The position numbers were made by a program, and so were the translations under genes. Source: Tetramitus jugosus (lineage: Eukaryota; Heterolobosea; Eutetramitea; Acrasida; Vahlkampfiidae). From it: a DNA stretch of 64,000 nt. Below the pieces are notes generated by a model, which did not search any database, was not told where the DNA came from, and worked only from the letters and a program-made list of their open reading frames with translations. Positions 43,977 through 54,181 of the stretch are shown in pieces (position 1 is the first letter of the stretch; each line of letters starts with the position of its first letter). The stretch lies in NCBI GenBank assembly GCA_937625935.1, contig OW569395.1, forward strand, positions 62,001 to 126,000, read 5' to 3'.

Positions 43977-46901
43977 TTATTTTTTGCTCTTTTTCTTGTT
44001 TGGAACATCTTGGACCTCGCCTGCTCTCTTTCTCTTGTTATTAGTTTTCGAGTTGTCGTTCGAAGAAGGTGCTGTTGTTTCAGGGACTACTGGCTTAATC
44101 TGGTAGGCGACTGGCACTGGCGGATCAACCAGTTGAACAAGAAGCTTCCGTCTATAGTTCTTTGAAGTATGGACAAAGATTCTCACCTTCACTTCCTCGA
44201 ACATTCTCAGCACAGTGTTTCCATTTCGTAATGTTTCCTTCTCCTCGTCAAACACCCACTGATTGCTCTTCTCATCTTCTGCAACATAACAAACGTGTTC
44301 AAATCCGTACCTAGGAATGAACACTTGGATCGCATTGTCTCTCACCTTTGTAACATAGGCTGACTCGATCACATTCCTCTCCTTAAAGTAAACATTCGTG
44401 TACAGTTCCACCGATGACCGCTCAGCGTACTGAGCCATTCTGTTACGCTTATTGATTTCATCCATGATCACACGCATTCCATCCTTGTCCATAATGCTAT
44501 CTGGCAATGAGTAGACACCAATTGCACATCCAAGCAACCGATGAACAATCACATCAGCATAACGCCTAATTGGTGATGTGAAGTGAGTGTAAATGGGCGC
44601 AGCTAGACCATAATGGCGGTATTGTTCCTTGTCCAAATCACCAGAAATGAAATAAACAGCTTGTTCCATACACCGAGTGACCATGATACGTACCAAAGTA
44701 TTAAAGTAGTCTCCTGTTGGTGTGTTCGCGTGGAGCTTGTCGAGTGAGTCATTGAGCGCTTTGGAAGAACCGAGATCCAATTTGCCACCTACATTTTCCA
44801 GTGATTTCATGAGCGAGGAGAACTTGGTTGGATTTGGATCAGGATGGCGTCTCAGGCATGCAAATGCAGGGAATTGCCTGGCAATCTCAGAAGCGACTGC
44901 AATATTGGCCAACAACATGAACTCTTCGACCATTGAATTTGTTTCACGCAATTGATACAACTCAACGTCTGTTGGATTCATGGTTTCAGTGTTCAGGTCA
45001 AACTTGACAGCAGGGGATGCAAGCGTGAGAGCACCAGCGTCCAATCGCTTCTTCTTTAGAATTCTTGCAAAACGTAGCAACAAACGCAAACTCTCAGCCT
45101 TTTCGTCATTTTGACTCTTGTCATCAATAATTGTTTGAGCTTCCTCATAGGTGAGAGCAGCACGGGACTTGATCACTGATTTGAAAAAGTCAACATCGAG
45201 TATCTTACCTTCGGGACTCATCTTCCAGACAACAGAGAATGCCAGACGTTCCTCATCAGCTCTCAGAGAGCACAGATTGTTGGTCAAGAGTTTTGGAAGC
45301 ATCTCAATTCTTCGATCGACCAAGTAGACTGTTGTTCCTCTCTTGGCAGCCTCCTTGTCCATGGCTGAACCATCCTTCACAAAGTGAGTCACATCAGCGA
45401 TATGAACACCCAATTCATAGTTTCCATCAGGCAACTTGAAAGCGTGCAATGCATCATCAATATCCGTACATCCAGGTGGATCAACACTCATCACATTAAT
45501 GTGTCTCAAATCCTTTCGATTCTTGTAATCAGCCTCCACAATCTTCCAATCAGATGGTGGAAGACACTTGAGCACATCATCAGAGAATTGATAATGTGGA
45601 ATATCGTGTTCCAACAAGATCACCTCAGACTCGGTATCATTGTCATAAATATCACCCAACGTACCTACATAGTGACCATCAGGGTACATTGAATTGACAT
45701 CCCAAGAGTCAATTGCAACAGTGATACGCTTGCTCATGAGGTCCTTGGCCTGTCTTGTCGTAATTCGAATCTTTGGAATACTATTGTTCACAGGAACGAA
45801 CAACACCTTGTCGGGAGCACCAGTCGATGACACATTGGCATCTTCATCAATACTTCCACAATAAAATCTCCAATTTCTCTTGATAATACCAATGACTTTG
45901 CCACAAGGAGGTGCTTCAGTAGTAGTAGTAGTAGCAGCCTTGCTTGAAGACGACGATGCAGCAGAAGCGTTACTCAACACCTTATCACGATCAACAACAT
46001 GCTTGGAAGCAGCAGTCCACTGTTCACGAGGCAACAATTCAACAGCAACGACATCACCATTCACTGCACGATTAATATCAAAGTAACCATGAATCAAAAT
46101 GTGAGTAAATCCGTTCTCTAGACCCTTTGCTTCCAATTTTGCCTCACTGACATTGTTCCTGTTGACAATAATGGTTCCTTGATAGTACTTTCCAGTTTTA
46201 ATACCCTTTTGAATCTCACTCAATGGCCTATGCACTTGAAACACTTGTTTTTTTTGTTGTTGTAGCTTTGATTTTTTGTTTGTCAAGAGCTCTTGACCTT
46301 CTAGACCTCCATTTTCATTCAACTGTTCATCAGTGTCCACCAACAAGTCCAATAGCTCTGGATGCTCCTTTCTTTCCCGTACATATTGATGCACAGTTTT
46401 GGCGCGAATTTCTTCCCTGAGCGCGCGATTTAAATTTTCCCGATCGTTCGTCAACAAAAAAACGGGGACGGAATCAGAAACCTGTCGCATGTACCAAGCA
46501 GTCGCCACACGAATCGCTCGATCATTACGATCATTCATAGTTTCTTGTTCCCACCGCTCTACAAACGTCTCCTTGTGATGTTCATTAGAAAACACATAAA
46601 AATGTTTGGTCGTGTCCTTCATGAGTAACCGTAGTCGATTATACACTGAAATGTTTTGATTTTTGACTTCGTCCAACACTGTTTGAAGAATGATTGCATT
46701 TGTGATGAGAGGTGACTCCAAAACAGTGATTTGATGAAGTACGACGTTGGTGTCTGGTATAATGTAACCGTGAATGTGATTGAGTTCGAGTGTCGTGCCA
46801 ATACCACTGCCAATGTCGTCTCTGAGGTAATGTTCTTTGACGACTTTGACAACGTTGCCACGTTTCGTTCGTTTCATGAATGTTTTTGATTTTCCCAACA
46901 T
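43977..46901 (-). CDS. DIS3: Exosome ribonuclease DIS3/RRP44
   Basis: 974 aa, intronless, ATG at 46901-46899. N-terminal PIN domain with DTNVVL (~residue 50), an acidic Glu (LDEVKNQ) and TNDREN (~150), so endonuclease residues appear kept. Two cold-shock domains, then the RNB exonuclease domain with the metal-binding aspartates in DPPGCTDIDDALH (~475-490), VHIADVTHFV, GTTVYLVDRRIEMLP and HFTSPIRRYADVIVHR. A C-terminal S1-like domain is followed by a Lys-rich nuclear tail (NKRKRAGEVQDVPNKKKSKK). It is the catalytic subunit of the RNA exosome, degrading RNA 3' to 5'. The extreme N-terminal CR3 cysteines of DIS3 are not obvious. Length is normal for the family. Confidence 0.93.
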   Translation of the reverse strand: MLGKSKTFMKRTKRGNVVKVVKEHYLRDDIGSGIGTTLELNHIHGYIIPDTNVVLHQITVLESPLITNAIILQTVLDEVKNQNISVYNRLRLLMKDTTKHFYVFSNEHHKETFVERWEQETMNDRNDRAIRVATAWYMRQVSDSVPVFLLTNDRENLNRALREEIRAKTVHQYVRERKEHPELLDLLVDTDEQLNENGGLEGQELLTNKKSKLQQQKKQVFQVHRPLSEIQKGIKTGKYYQGTIIVNRNNVSEAKLEAKGLENGFTHILIHGYFDINRAVNGDVVAVELLPREQWTAASKHVVDRDKVLSNASAASSSSSKAATTTTTEAPPCGKVIGIIKRNWRFYCGSIDEDANVSSTGAPDKVLFVPVNNSIPKIRITTRQAKDLMSKRITVAIDSWDVNSMYPDGHYVGTLGDIYDNDTESEVILLEHDIPHYQFSDDVLKCLPPSDWKIVEADYKNRKDLRHINVMSVDPPGCTDIDDALHAFKLPDGNYELGVHIADVTHFVKDGSAMDKEAAKRGTTVYLVDRRIEMLPKLLTNNLCSLRADEERLAFSVVWKMSPEGKILDVDFFKSVIKSRAALTYEEAQTIIDDKSQNDEKAESLRLLLRFARILKKKRLDAGALTLASPAVKFDLNTETMNPTDVELYQLRETNSMVEEFMLLANIAVASEIARQFPAFACLRRHPDPNPTKFSSLMKSLENVGGKLDLGSSKALNDSLDKLHANTPTGDYFNTLVRIMVTRCMEQAVYFISGDLDKEQYRHYGLAAPIYTHFTSPIRRYADVIVHRLLGCAIGVYSLPDSIMDKDGMRVIMDEINKRNRMAQYAERSSVELYTNVYFKERNVIESAYVTKVRDNAIQVFIPRYGFEHVCYVAEDEKSNQWVFDEEKETLRNGNTVLRMFEEVKVRIFVHTSKNYRRKLLVQLVDPPVPVAYQIKPVVPETTAPSSNDNSKTNNKRKRAGEVQDVPNKKKSKK

Positions 46902-47414
46902 TTGTTTTTGTGTGTGTGGTTGTTGAATGTTGCGTTGTTTTGTGTTGTATTATTATTATTTGTTGTTGGATGATGATTTTTTTGCAATTTGCTTTGCAAA
47001 GCGGTCGTCGGAATTTTTTTTGGCGCCATTCGAAAAAAGCGTTGAACTTCAGGGATGAGATTGAAGGAAAAACTATTTGATCTTTCCAAGTTCCAGTTCA
47101 AGAGTGTCACTTAAGAAGGAATCCCAAGTTCTTCGTATGGTTCACACGCTCGATATGACTGACTGCTCTTGAATCACAGATCAGGCCGTGCTTGTTGTAC
47201 TTAGCTGGAATTCTTACACTCAAAATGAGCTATTGTAGTCAAATCACCGATCATGCTTAACTCCTCGTACGACAGACTAAAACACTTCATTCTTGTCTTT
47301 TCTCGTGCTGAAGATCATGTTTATTGTTGCCGTTTGGACACGGCTGTTATTAATTTGTTTTTTCGTCATAGTCTTGACGTAAGTCCTTGAAACACATATG
47401 CCCAACCTTTTACT
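46902..47414. other. Intergenic spacer
   Basis: Promoter side of DIS3 and 3' flank of the long CYGC gene. No RNA gene, repeat or supported frame. Confidence 0.45.
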
Positions 47415-50400
47415 TTACGGGTGACGGTATGTTTTTTTGTTGTTAGTCATCATTGCCAAGCGTTTTTTTGTAGTCAGGTCTGCATCTTGTTGTTCATACT
47501 GGCGGCGAGATGAAATTGACGAGGATTTTGTTGGCTTCTTTTCATTGTCATTGCTTCTCTCTGAAAGGTCTCCCAATTCATTGAAGCAACGTGTGATATG
47601 ATCCTCTCTCAGTAAGGGTTGAGTGGGAGGAATCGGGATTCCACCAATTTTGTTTCTCAACTCATCATCGGACGTAAGAAGATACTGGAGCTCGCAACCT
47701 GGTATCGTATCACTACCTTGACATGCCAGCCATGCTATAATACCATACGGTACATAGTAAATCTTTCTTTTCTTCAAGCTAATAATGAGACGACATGCTC
47801 GCTCCAATACATCACCCAATGCTTCAGTTCGCTTGTCCTTTCCAGAGTACGACTTCTTGTACAAATGATCGTTAATTTCGAGCAAGAGTTCCTTATCAGC
47901 TATACTCAGCAGGTCTCTCATCGTGGATGTTTCTCCTTTCTTCAATAAAAGTACGTACAACGGTTCTTCTGCACTACTCAAGTCGATTATATCTTTGGAT
48001 GGTGCAGAAAACTTGGATGGTAAGCCTCTTACCACTTCCTGATCACAATAATCTTGACCACTACTGTACTTATGTGATTCTTGCTCAGCATTTGAAAGAT
48101 TTTTAATATCATCATTACCCTTTAAATCAATGAGTTTTGAAAAGACTTCATTCTTAATAACAACTTGGTCATTCATGAATTGTTCAGTAGTTTTCGGGCT
48201 CTTTCGTGTCTCACTGTCCAAACTCAAATGTACCTTGTTGATGAAAATATCACAAACATTGCCATATAATACCATAAATTTGTTCAATACTTCCTCATCA
48301 CATGACTCATATTTCAAATCAATTGTCTTTAGCATTCTCGCATAATCATATTGCTTAACTAATTCGTTTACAACAAGAGTTCCTTCACGCGTCTCAATTC
48401 TGATAAAGTCTACTAGAGTACAATTCCACAAAATACTTTCAATCTGATCTGTGTGCGTGTATTCATTCTGCGATGTGAAAAGAAGTGAGATCTTCGTTAA
48501 CTTGGTGGCATATTGACCAACTACTTCCCAAAAACCATCGATGGCTTCCTCATCTCGATATGTAACATCATTGAGCTCAAGATGTCGAAGATTCCCACAA
48601 CCAGTGATGAATCGTTCCACATCAGTTGAATCGTCAATATGAAATTGAGGACCCAGACTTACATGCGTGAGAGTATTGGATGCGGTACCCTCAAAACACT
48701 TCACACAACTGTCATTCGAAGCAACAAGTTGTAGAGTGTGAACAGAATTACCCAGAACATTCAATTTCAGAGTTGGATGATGATTAAAGTTGCATTTGAT
48801 AGATTGCGAGAAATAGGTGTGAGACTTGCAATGTTCAGCTCCATATTCACAACCAATTACTTTCATTTCGCTCAACATTCCCTCAGTTATCGCATCCTCT
48901 TTCAGCATTGAGATGATCTTTGAACTTGCTGCAGAGCAAACAGGGTGAATAACCCAGTGTTTGAATGAAAAATCAATAAACTCATGAATCTTCTCTATGG
49001 CCACCAATTGAATATCATTGACAAAGGTACTTCTACAGATAATCGGTTGTGAGTACAGCATATGAATCATACCTGATTGAAGTCGACCAAATAGCGCTCT
49101 GTATGGATTAGAAACTTCTTTCTCCCGCAACGAAACTATCTTGTCTCTTTGTGTCAAATAACTGTAGATCCTCTCACTATGAAGAGCCAAGTTCAAAGTG
49201 AATCCACAATCAATGAAAGCCAAAATGTTCAAAACAACACTGTCCTCATCACACAAGCGAGAAAAATTTAACTTTTGGATCTTTGCTTCTTGGATCATCT
49301 CAAGAGCTTTCATGTTCTGGAAATAGTAACACCAAAACTCCTTTGTGTATCCCAGATTGTCTCTTGCATTCAGATCGAATGCATCTGATTTCAAAGCTCT
49401 TTCTAATGCATCAAAATCAAAGTTGGCCGTGTTGAATTCGATATGTGTGAATCCACGAGGATCTATTGAAGATACAATCAATTGATCAACTGCTCGCCCA
49501 TCTAAAGAATGATTGCCAGTGTCATTGGAATGAGGGTTGTTCCTGGATGGTGGATGTTGATTGGATGACTGTTGGAATGATGAATCCTGATGTGGTGTAT
49601 GCTCATCTGTTGTTGAGGGAGTGGCAATTGAACTGCTTACTTCAGGCTTGGCGACAGCTTCTCCTTGCTTAAAAGTGATATCTGATGGTGATTCACGTAT
49701 GCTACGAACTGATTTTCCATTCACGCTGCAAATGATGTGGTGACTATTGGCAACTTGAACATGAATGTTCACTTTGGCAACATCATCTTCTTCAGGTTTG
49801 GGCCAAGGTGGAAGGTGAATGTTCATTATCAATCGATCATCCCAAGGCTTAAAACTTGTGTTAGCAGCTGGCAACCGCTTTAATTCAACAGTTGGATAGA
49901 ATTGTTGAAGGAGAACCGAATAAGGTGGATCTTTCGATGCGGGAGTCAAATGAACTGATATTGTCTTTTGAAAAGCAATGTCAGCCGATCGGGTCTTGCT
50001 GTTGAATGGGATTTCTGTCTCTTCGATTTCAAACTCCTGACGTGCCAACAAGAAGTCCAAGAGAGTAACTTTTTGTTTCTTACTTGGTGGACTTGTTTCT
50101 CCAGTTGAGCTCCTCCTTGGAGCTTTTGCTCTACCCTCGGGTCTGTCATTCCTTTTCTGTTGAAGAGAGCAGTTTTGGTGCCTATTTTTTTTCCTCGCTC
50201 CATCAAAGGAGTCGAAGGAGGAACCACACCCATAACATTTGTAACGAGTACCATTGGAACTTGATTTCTCTGCAGCCACACCTCTTGCACATTTTACACA
50301 CAGTTTTTGGAGAGTGTTGGTGCTCCTGTTCTCAATTCCAATGGAACCTCCACCTTTTTTCTTGCATCGCTCACAGGCACCAATTGCATCCACTGGGGTT

Positions 50401-50834
50401 CTTGGTCTTGGAGATGCTGAACGTTCTCCATCATCAACTGGTAGAATGTTGCTTGGAGTTTCTAAAGTCATGTTAACCTGTGACGAACTAGCAACAGGTG
50501 CTTGGAAATGTGCATAATTGGAAATTGGAAAAGGCATCACCAAACTATGACGTGAATATGGATCGTTCATCTGATGAGAAATAGCTTGTTGCTGTTGATA
50601 GAAATGTGGTTGTATGTAGAAAGGAATGAGATTGTTGTAGTATTGACTCAGTTGTGGCTGGATCATGTTTGGCTGTGGTGGGAGAAGGGGGCTGTTGAGC
50701 AGGAGTGGTGTTGCTGCGCTCAATGATTGCAATGGACTCTGAGGATCAAGTATGATCTGATTATTATTGCACATTTGTGGTTGTTGATTCGCTTCATTGC
50801 TATTCCATCCGGGATCATCAGCGTTGTGCGTCAT
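47415..50834 (-). CDS. CYGC-domain protein, long paralogue, with ankyrin/leucine-rich-like C-terminus
   Basis: 1139 aa, single exon, ATG at 50834-50832. Residues 1-150 are Gln/Pro/Asn-rich and disordered. Residues 154-222 contain the Cys/His module C154/C157, C179/C182, C200/C203, H219/C222, with KCYGC, SFDGARKK and HQNCSL, shared with the 249-aa protein at 6872-7621. A basic stretch and a second conserved strand region follow (NIHLPPWPKPEE). Residues ~470-760 look like degenerate ankyrin-type helices (FDFDALERALKSDAFDLNARDNLG). Residues ~770-900 have leucine-rich-repeat spacing (NLRHLELNDVTY, KLTKISLLF, MLKTIDLKY). The end is polar. Could be a nuclear or adaptor protein; no named family recognised for the Cys/His module. 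Confidence 0.75.
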   Translation of the reverse strand: MTHNADDPGWNSNEANQQPQMCNNNQIILDPQSPLQSLSAATPLLLNSPLLPPQPNMIQPQLSQYYNNLIPFYIQPHFYQQQQAISHQMNDPYSRHSLVMPFPISNYAHFQAPVASSSQVNMTLETPSNILPVDDGERSASPRPRTPVDAIGACERCKKKGGGSIGIENRSTNTLQKLCVKCARGVAAEKSSSNGTRYKCYGCGSSFDSFDGARKKNRHQNCSLQQKRNDRPEGRAKAPRRSSTGETSPPSKKQKVTLLDFLLARQEFEIEETEIPFNSKTRSADIAFQKTISVHLTPASKDPPYSVLLQQFYPTVELKRLPAANTSFKPWDDRLIMNIHLPPWPKPEEDDVAKVNIHVQVANSHHIICSVNGKSVRSIRESPSDITFKQGEAVAKPEVSSSIATPSTTDEHTPHQDSSFQQSSNQHPPSRNNPHSNDTGNHSLDGRAVDQLIVSSIDPRGFTHIEFNTANFDFDALERALKSDAFDLNARDNLGYTKEFWCYYFQNMKALEMIQEAKIQKLNFSRLCDEDSVVLNILAFIDCGFTLNLALHSERIYSYLTQRDKIVSLREKEVSNPYRALFGRLQSGMIHMLYSQPIICRSTFVNDIQLVAIEKIHEFIDFSFKHWVIHPVCSAASSKIISMLKEDAITEGMLSEMKVIGCEYGAEHCKSHTYFSQSIKCNFNHHPTLKLNVLGNSVHTLQLVASNDSCVKCFEGTASNTLTHVSLGPQFHIDDSTDVERFITGCGNLRHLELNDVTYRDEEAIDGFWEVVGQYATKLTKISLLFTSQNEYTHTDQIESILWNCTLVDFIRIETREGTLVVNELVKQYDYARMLKTIDLKYESCDEEVLNKFMVLYGNVCDIFINKVHLSLDSETRKSPKTTEQFMNDQVVIKNEVFSKLIDLKGNDDIKNLSNAEQESHKYSSGQDYCDQEVVRGLPSKFSAPSKDIIDLSSAEEPLYVLLLKKGETSTMRDLLSIADKELLLEINDHLYKKSYSGKDKRTEALGDVLERACRLIISLKKRKIYYVPYGIIAWLACQGSDTIPGCELQYLLTSDDELRNKIGGIPIPPTQPLLREDHITRCFNELGDLSERSNDNEKKPTKSSSISSRRQYEQQDADLTTKKRLAMMTNNKKTYRHP

Positions 50835-50966
50835 ATTGTGTCTGTGACAATTGGCACTCCTTTTTTTTGAGGCAGTTGTGGGGTCAAGGAAAACTTCGAA
50901 AATAAAGGATATCTTGTCGTTGAGCTATCATTTTCGCGAAATCCCTGCTCGTGGTTGATCAATTTA

Positions 50967-52778
50967 TTACATCACGAATCCTCGCTTAATCTCAAGAATC
51001 ATCCTGTGTCTAAAATATTGCATATTCCTCTGACCAAAGTCAATTTGTAAATCTTGAGAGACAGCGTTGGCACACTTGCATGTGAACATGCCACAGTCCC
51101 AACCATTCGCCTGTTGTGGGTATTCGGTCCTTGGTGCAATATACATTTCCCAATCAGAAGTATCCAACGGTTTCTTCTTCTTGTCTTGGTGTTCATCTTG
51201 CAAGTATCGTTGCAAATTGGCGAGTACTTGTTTACCAGTCCTCGTTGATGACAGCATGGAATCATAGTATTCAAACCTCTTGTCTCTAATATTGATCACA
51301 GACAGAACCCAATGTACACCCAAATGAACAGGTACAATCACCTTGTCCATACTAAACAAATCAATCTTTCTGGTCCACGTTCTCACATTACTGTACGTGT
51401 ATCCCCTGTTTGTCATGTCCAACTTGCTATAGAAAAATGTATTGAAGAAATGACACTGAGGGTACTTGCCTGGCTTGCTGAGACTCCGATCCTTGCACAT
51501 GTTGAAATAAAAATTGATGACTTCATCATTCAACCATTCTGTCGGTGCCAAGCACCGTATCTTTTCTCCAGTGACAGGAATATTGTACTTTTCATGAATC
51601 AAATGATTGCCTCTCTTGTTCAACAAGCTTTCCACTGTTTCTCTGTCCATTGGCATCAAATCCAAATATTCCTTATCGACGTGCACCAATTCATCAATCA
51701 CTTCTTCCACAATCTTTTGCAAATAGTGATTCGGAAGTTCTTCCTGCATCACCTCCCGAGCCATTTCCTCTGACAATTCATCCGTAATTTTCGTAATCAA
51801 CTCTGACGTGATTTGTGCAGCATATCGATTCATTGACACATCACGTGACAAATTGGCCAAATGAACACGTTCTCTCAATATGTTTAACGAATTCAATTTC
51901 CATGCCAATTTCTCATTGACATAATCATCCATATTTTCTTGAAAATTCAACTCCATTTCATTACCAACATCTTCACTATTGTTCCCGCTGTTTCTCATCA
52001 ATGAGAATGATAATGACTCGTTTTTTTCAACGGTTTCCATATCGGGTTCCTCATCAAATTGACCTTTCCTGTACAAGGACAATTTTTCTTCCAAATATCG
52101 CTCATTTCGCCTTTGATTCAAATTTTTCAATGCTCTCGATGATTCCACAAAGTACACTTGATTTTTTTTCATCACTTTTTCATCGTCATCATCATTATTA
52201 TTATCATCAATAGACACAACAACATGATTATTCTCATCATCATGATTCTTACTCTTTACATTCTTGTCATGATGTAAAAAATGCAACGTTTCATGCATGT
52301 TTTTATCTCTCAATAGGAAACTTGGCATATTTTTCAAGTCTTTTTTTTTGTTGATACACCTTTTCAAATTTTCATTCTTTTCATTCTTTTCAATGTGTTG
52401 TTGATGTGGTGGTGCGTTGGATGATCGTATGATGCGATTTCGTTCGCGTGGACTAGGTAATTTTCCATCATATAATCTCTCTTTTTTAACTTGTTGTTGA
52501 ACACTTTGAAATTCTTTAATGACTTCATTGGTTATTGGTGATGATGATGTTGTTGGTTGTTGTTGTTGTTGTTGGTTCATTTCTGATTGTTGTCTGTAAT
52601 TTTTGGCGGTATTTTGATTTGTCCGTTGTCGCTTCCATGAATCGGAGTATTGTGAGTCGTCGGTGAATTTTCTCTTCTTGTTGTTGTAGATGGGTTGGCA
52701 GTCTCGTTTGGATTGTTGAGGTGGAAGTGAATAAATGCTTTTGAACACGTCAATGCACGTATGAATGACACTCAACAT
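50967..52778 (-). CDS. Ulp1/SENP-type SUMO protease (C48)
   Basis: 603 aa from ATG 52778-52776. The N-terminal ~380 residues are charged, Asn/Asp/Lys-rich and disordered. The catalytic domain (~400-600) has PTEWLNDEVINFYFN at its start, then the triad His in LGVHWVLSV, Asp in FEYYDSM, the oxyanion Gln in PQQANGWD and the nucleophile Cys in WDCGMFTCK. Ulp1 peptidases mature SUMO and remove it from substrates, often at the nuclear envelope. Intact and normal length for the family. Confidence 0.92.
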   Translation of the reverse strand: MLSVIHTCIDVFKSIYSLPPQQSKRDCQPIYNNKKRKFTDDSQYSDSWKRQRTNQNTAKNYRQQSEMNQQQQQQPTTSSSPITNEVIKEFQSVQQQVKKERLYDGKLPSPRERNRIIRSSNAPPHQQHIEKNEKNENLKRCINKKKDLKNMPSFLLRDKNMHETLHFLHHDKNVKSKNHDDENNHVVVSIDDNNNDDDDEKVMKKNQVYFVESSRALKNLNQRRNERYLEEKLSLYRKGQFDEEPDMETVEKNESLSFSLMRNSGNNSEDVGNEMELNFQENMDDYVNEKLAWKLNSLNILRERVHLANLSRDVSMNRYAAQITSELITKITDELSEEMAREVMQEELPNHYLQKIVEEVIDELVHVDKEYLDLMPMDRETVESLLNKRGNHLIHEKYNIPVTGEKIRCLAPTEWLNDEVINFYFNMCKDRSLSKPGKYPQCHFFNTFFYSKLDMTNRGYTYSNVRTWTRKIDLFSMDKVIVPVHLGVHWVLSVINIRDKRFEYYDSMLSSTRTGKQVLANLQRYLQDEHQDKKKKPLDTSDWEMYIAPRTEYPQQANGWDCGMFTCKCANAVSQDLQIDFGQRNMQYFRHRMILEIKRGFVM

Positions 52779-53019
52779 GTTTTGTGTTTTTCTCACACAC
52801 AATTAATTTGTTTGTTCGGTTTTTTTGATTTTTGATCCCAATCGGATTTTTCGCGCGTTTTTATTTCGGGTGAGATTGAAAGTTCAGGCAAAGGAGCGGA
52901 ATAACTTTATTTGATGCCTGACAATTTAGGATACAATACCAAAAAGGAGTTTTCATTGTATTATTATCAAAATTCGGTTGTAATAAAGTTTTCATAGTGA
53001 AAACAAATTACACATAAAA

Positions 53020-53931
53020 ATGAAACAAGTCTATGGATTGATAAACGAACACTCCCTTGATATTGGGAGCAAGAGTGTTGGAACATGGCTTTCAAACTAC
53101 ACAAACATTCAATGGGGAGTGTCTGAAGCAAAATCTATCCAACAATCATTAGTGAAAACCAGTGCATCTATCGGCAGAATCTTTTTTGTTCAAAAGGACG
53201 ATAAGGACGAACGATGGTTTGCTTCGTGTGTTCGAATACACTCTGAGTACATCATCACTTGCACTCCGATGGATCTAGAAAATTATGTCACATCAAATAA
53301 TCTTAAAATGTACACCATTTTCTCTTTCAACGGTAACTGGTTTACAAGTGAGGAGAACAAATACCCGCTAGAGATTGCATATCAGGGTTGCCTGGAAAAA
53401 GTACCATACACGGTAATGAAGTTCTCTGATGGAAAACCATCGGTTCCAGTACTGGAAATGAGCAATGAACAAATTAGAGGACCTGGGGCATTAATTGGCT
53501 TTCCTGCTTTTCTAGACGCAGAGAGTGCTCTCTGTGTGCCTAGAGAAGTCAATACAAATGAAAAAGGCACCACAGAACAATTGGCAAAAGAAATGAGAAG
53601 ATATTATGGAAAAATTGTGGCTCTGGGAGATATTGAATTCGAAAATGAACTTATTGAATGTTCGTTGGATGAATGGAAGTTGAAAGGTACATCTGGATCA
53701 GCCATCGTATCAGTTTCATTAGACAAATGTTATCTTTGTGGAGTTGCTATGAGTGACAATTATGGTCTAACAGCAAATGCAATCTTGAAAGATTTAGGAA
53801 AACTCAATTTCTTCCCCAGTTTTGCTGACCGATCTGTTGTGTCTATTCGACGAAAGAATTTAGTGAGGAAAAGAAAAGTATATCTCGGTGATTCACCACA
53901 ACGAAAGAAGTCAACAAAGAGTCCTGCATAA
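53020..53931 (+). CDS. Degenerate trypsin-fold protein (probable pseudo-protease)
   Basis: 303 aa, ATG at 53020, no introns, no signal peptide. The pattern of a stand-alone trypsin-like (Trypsin_2 type) domain can be seen: a strand ending YIITCTPMD where active relatives have 'LTAxHvv', VPYTVMK where they have 'DfAvl', and KGTSGSAIVSVS for the Ser loop. Thus His and Asp of the triad appear lost while the Gx-S-G-S loop remains. The tail is basic (RRKNLVRKRKVYLG). The next gene downstream encodes a related protein with a complete triad. Probably a cytoplasmic or nuclear binding protein derived from a protease; this is inference from motif loss. Confidence 0.6.
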   Translation: MKQVYGLINEHSLDIGSKSVGTWLSNYTNIQWGVSEAKSIQQSLVKTSASIGRIFFVQKDDKDERWFASCVRIHSEYIITCTPMDLENYVTSNNLKMYTIFSFNGNWFTSEENKYPLEIAYQGCLEKVPYTVMKFSDGKPSVPVLEMSNEQIRGPGALIGFPAFLDAESALCVPREVNTNEKGTTEQLAKEMRRYYGKIVALGDIEFENELIECSLDEWKLKGTSGSAIVSVSLDKCYLCGVAMSDNYGLTANAILKDLGKLNFFPSFADRSVVSIRRKNLVRKRKVYLGDSPQRKKSTKSPA

Positions 53932-54181
53932 ATACAATACAACCCTTTTTTTTGAGAACATCTTGAATTCAGTCTTCTGTAGTGAGCTTTGATCAAACCA
54001 CAAAATTGATTCCATCATACTGAGAAAAAGAGCGGACCTTCACATAAAAGTTCAAGACGAAAGAGGGAATAGGTCCACCAAAAACAACTCTGAAAGGAAG
54101 AAGATTTAACGGTGAACAATCCCATCAACGAGAAGATATGTTCTGGATCAGTTTCAGTGAAATATTTCACAACGAATAAAC

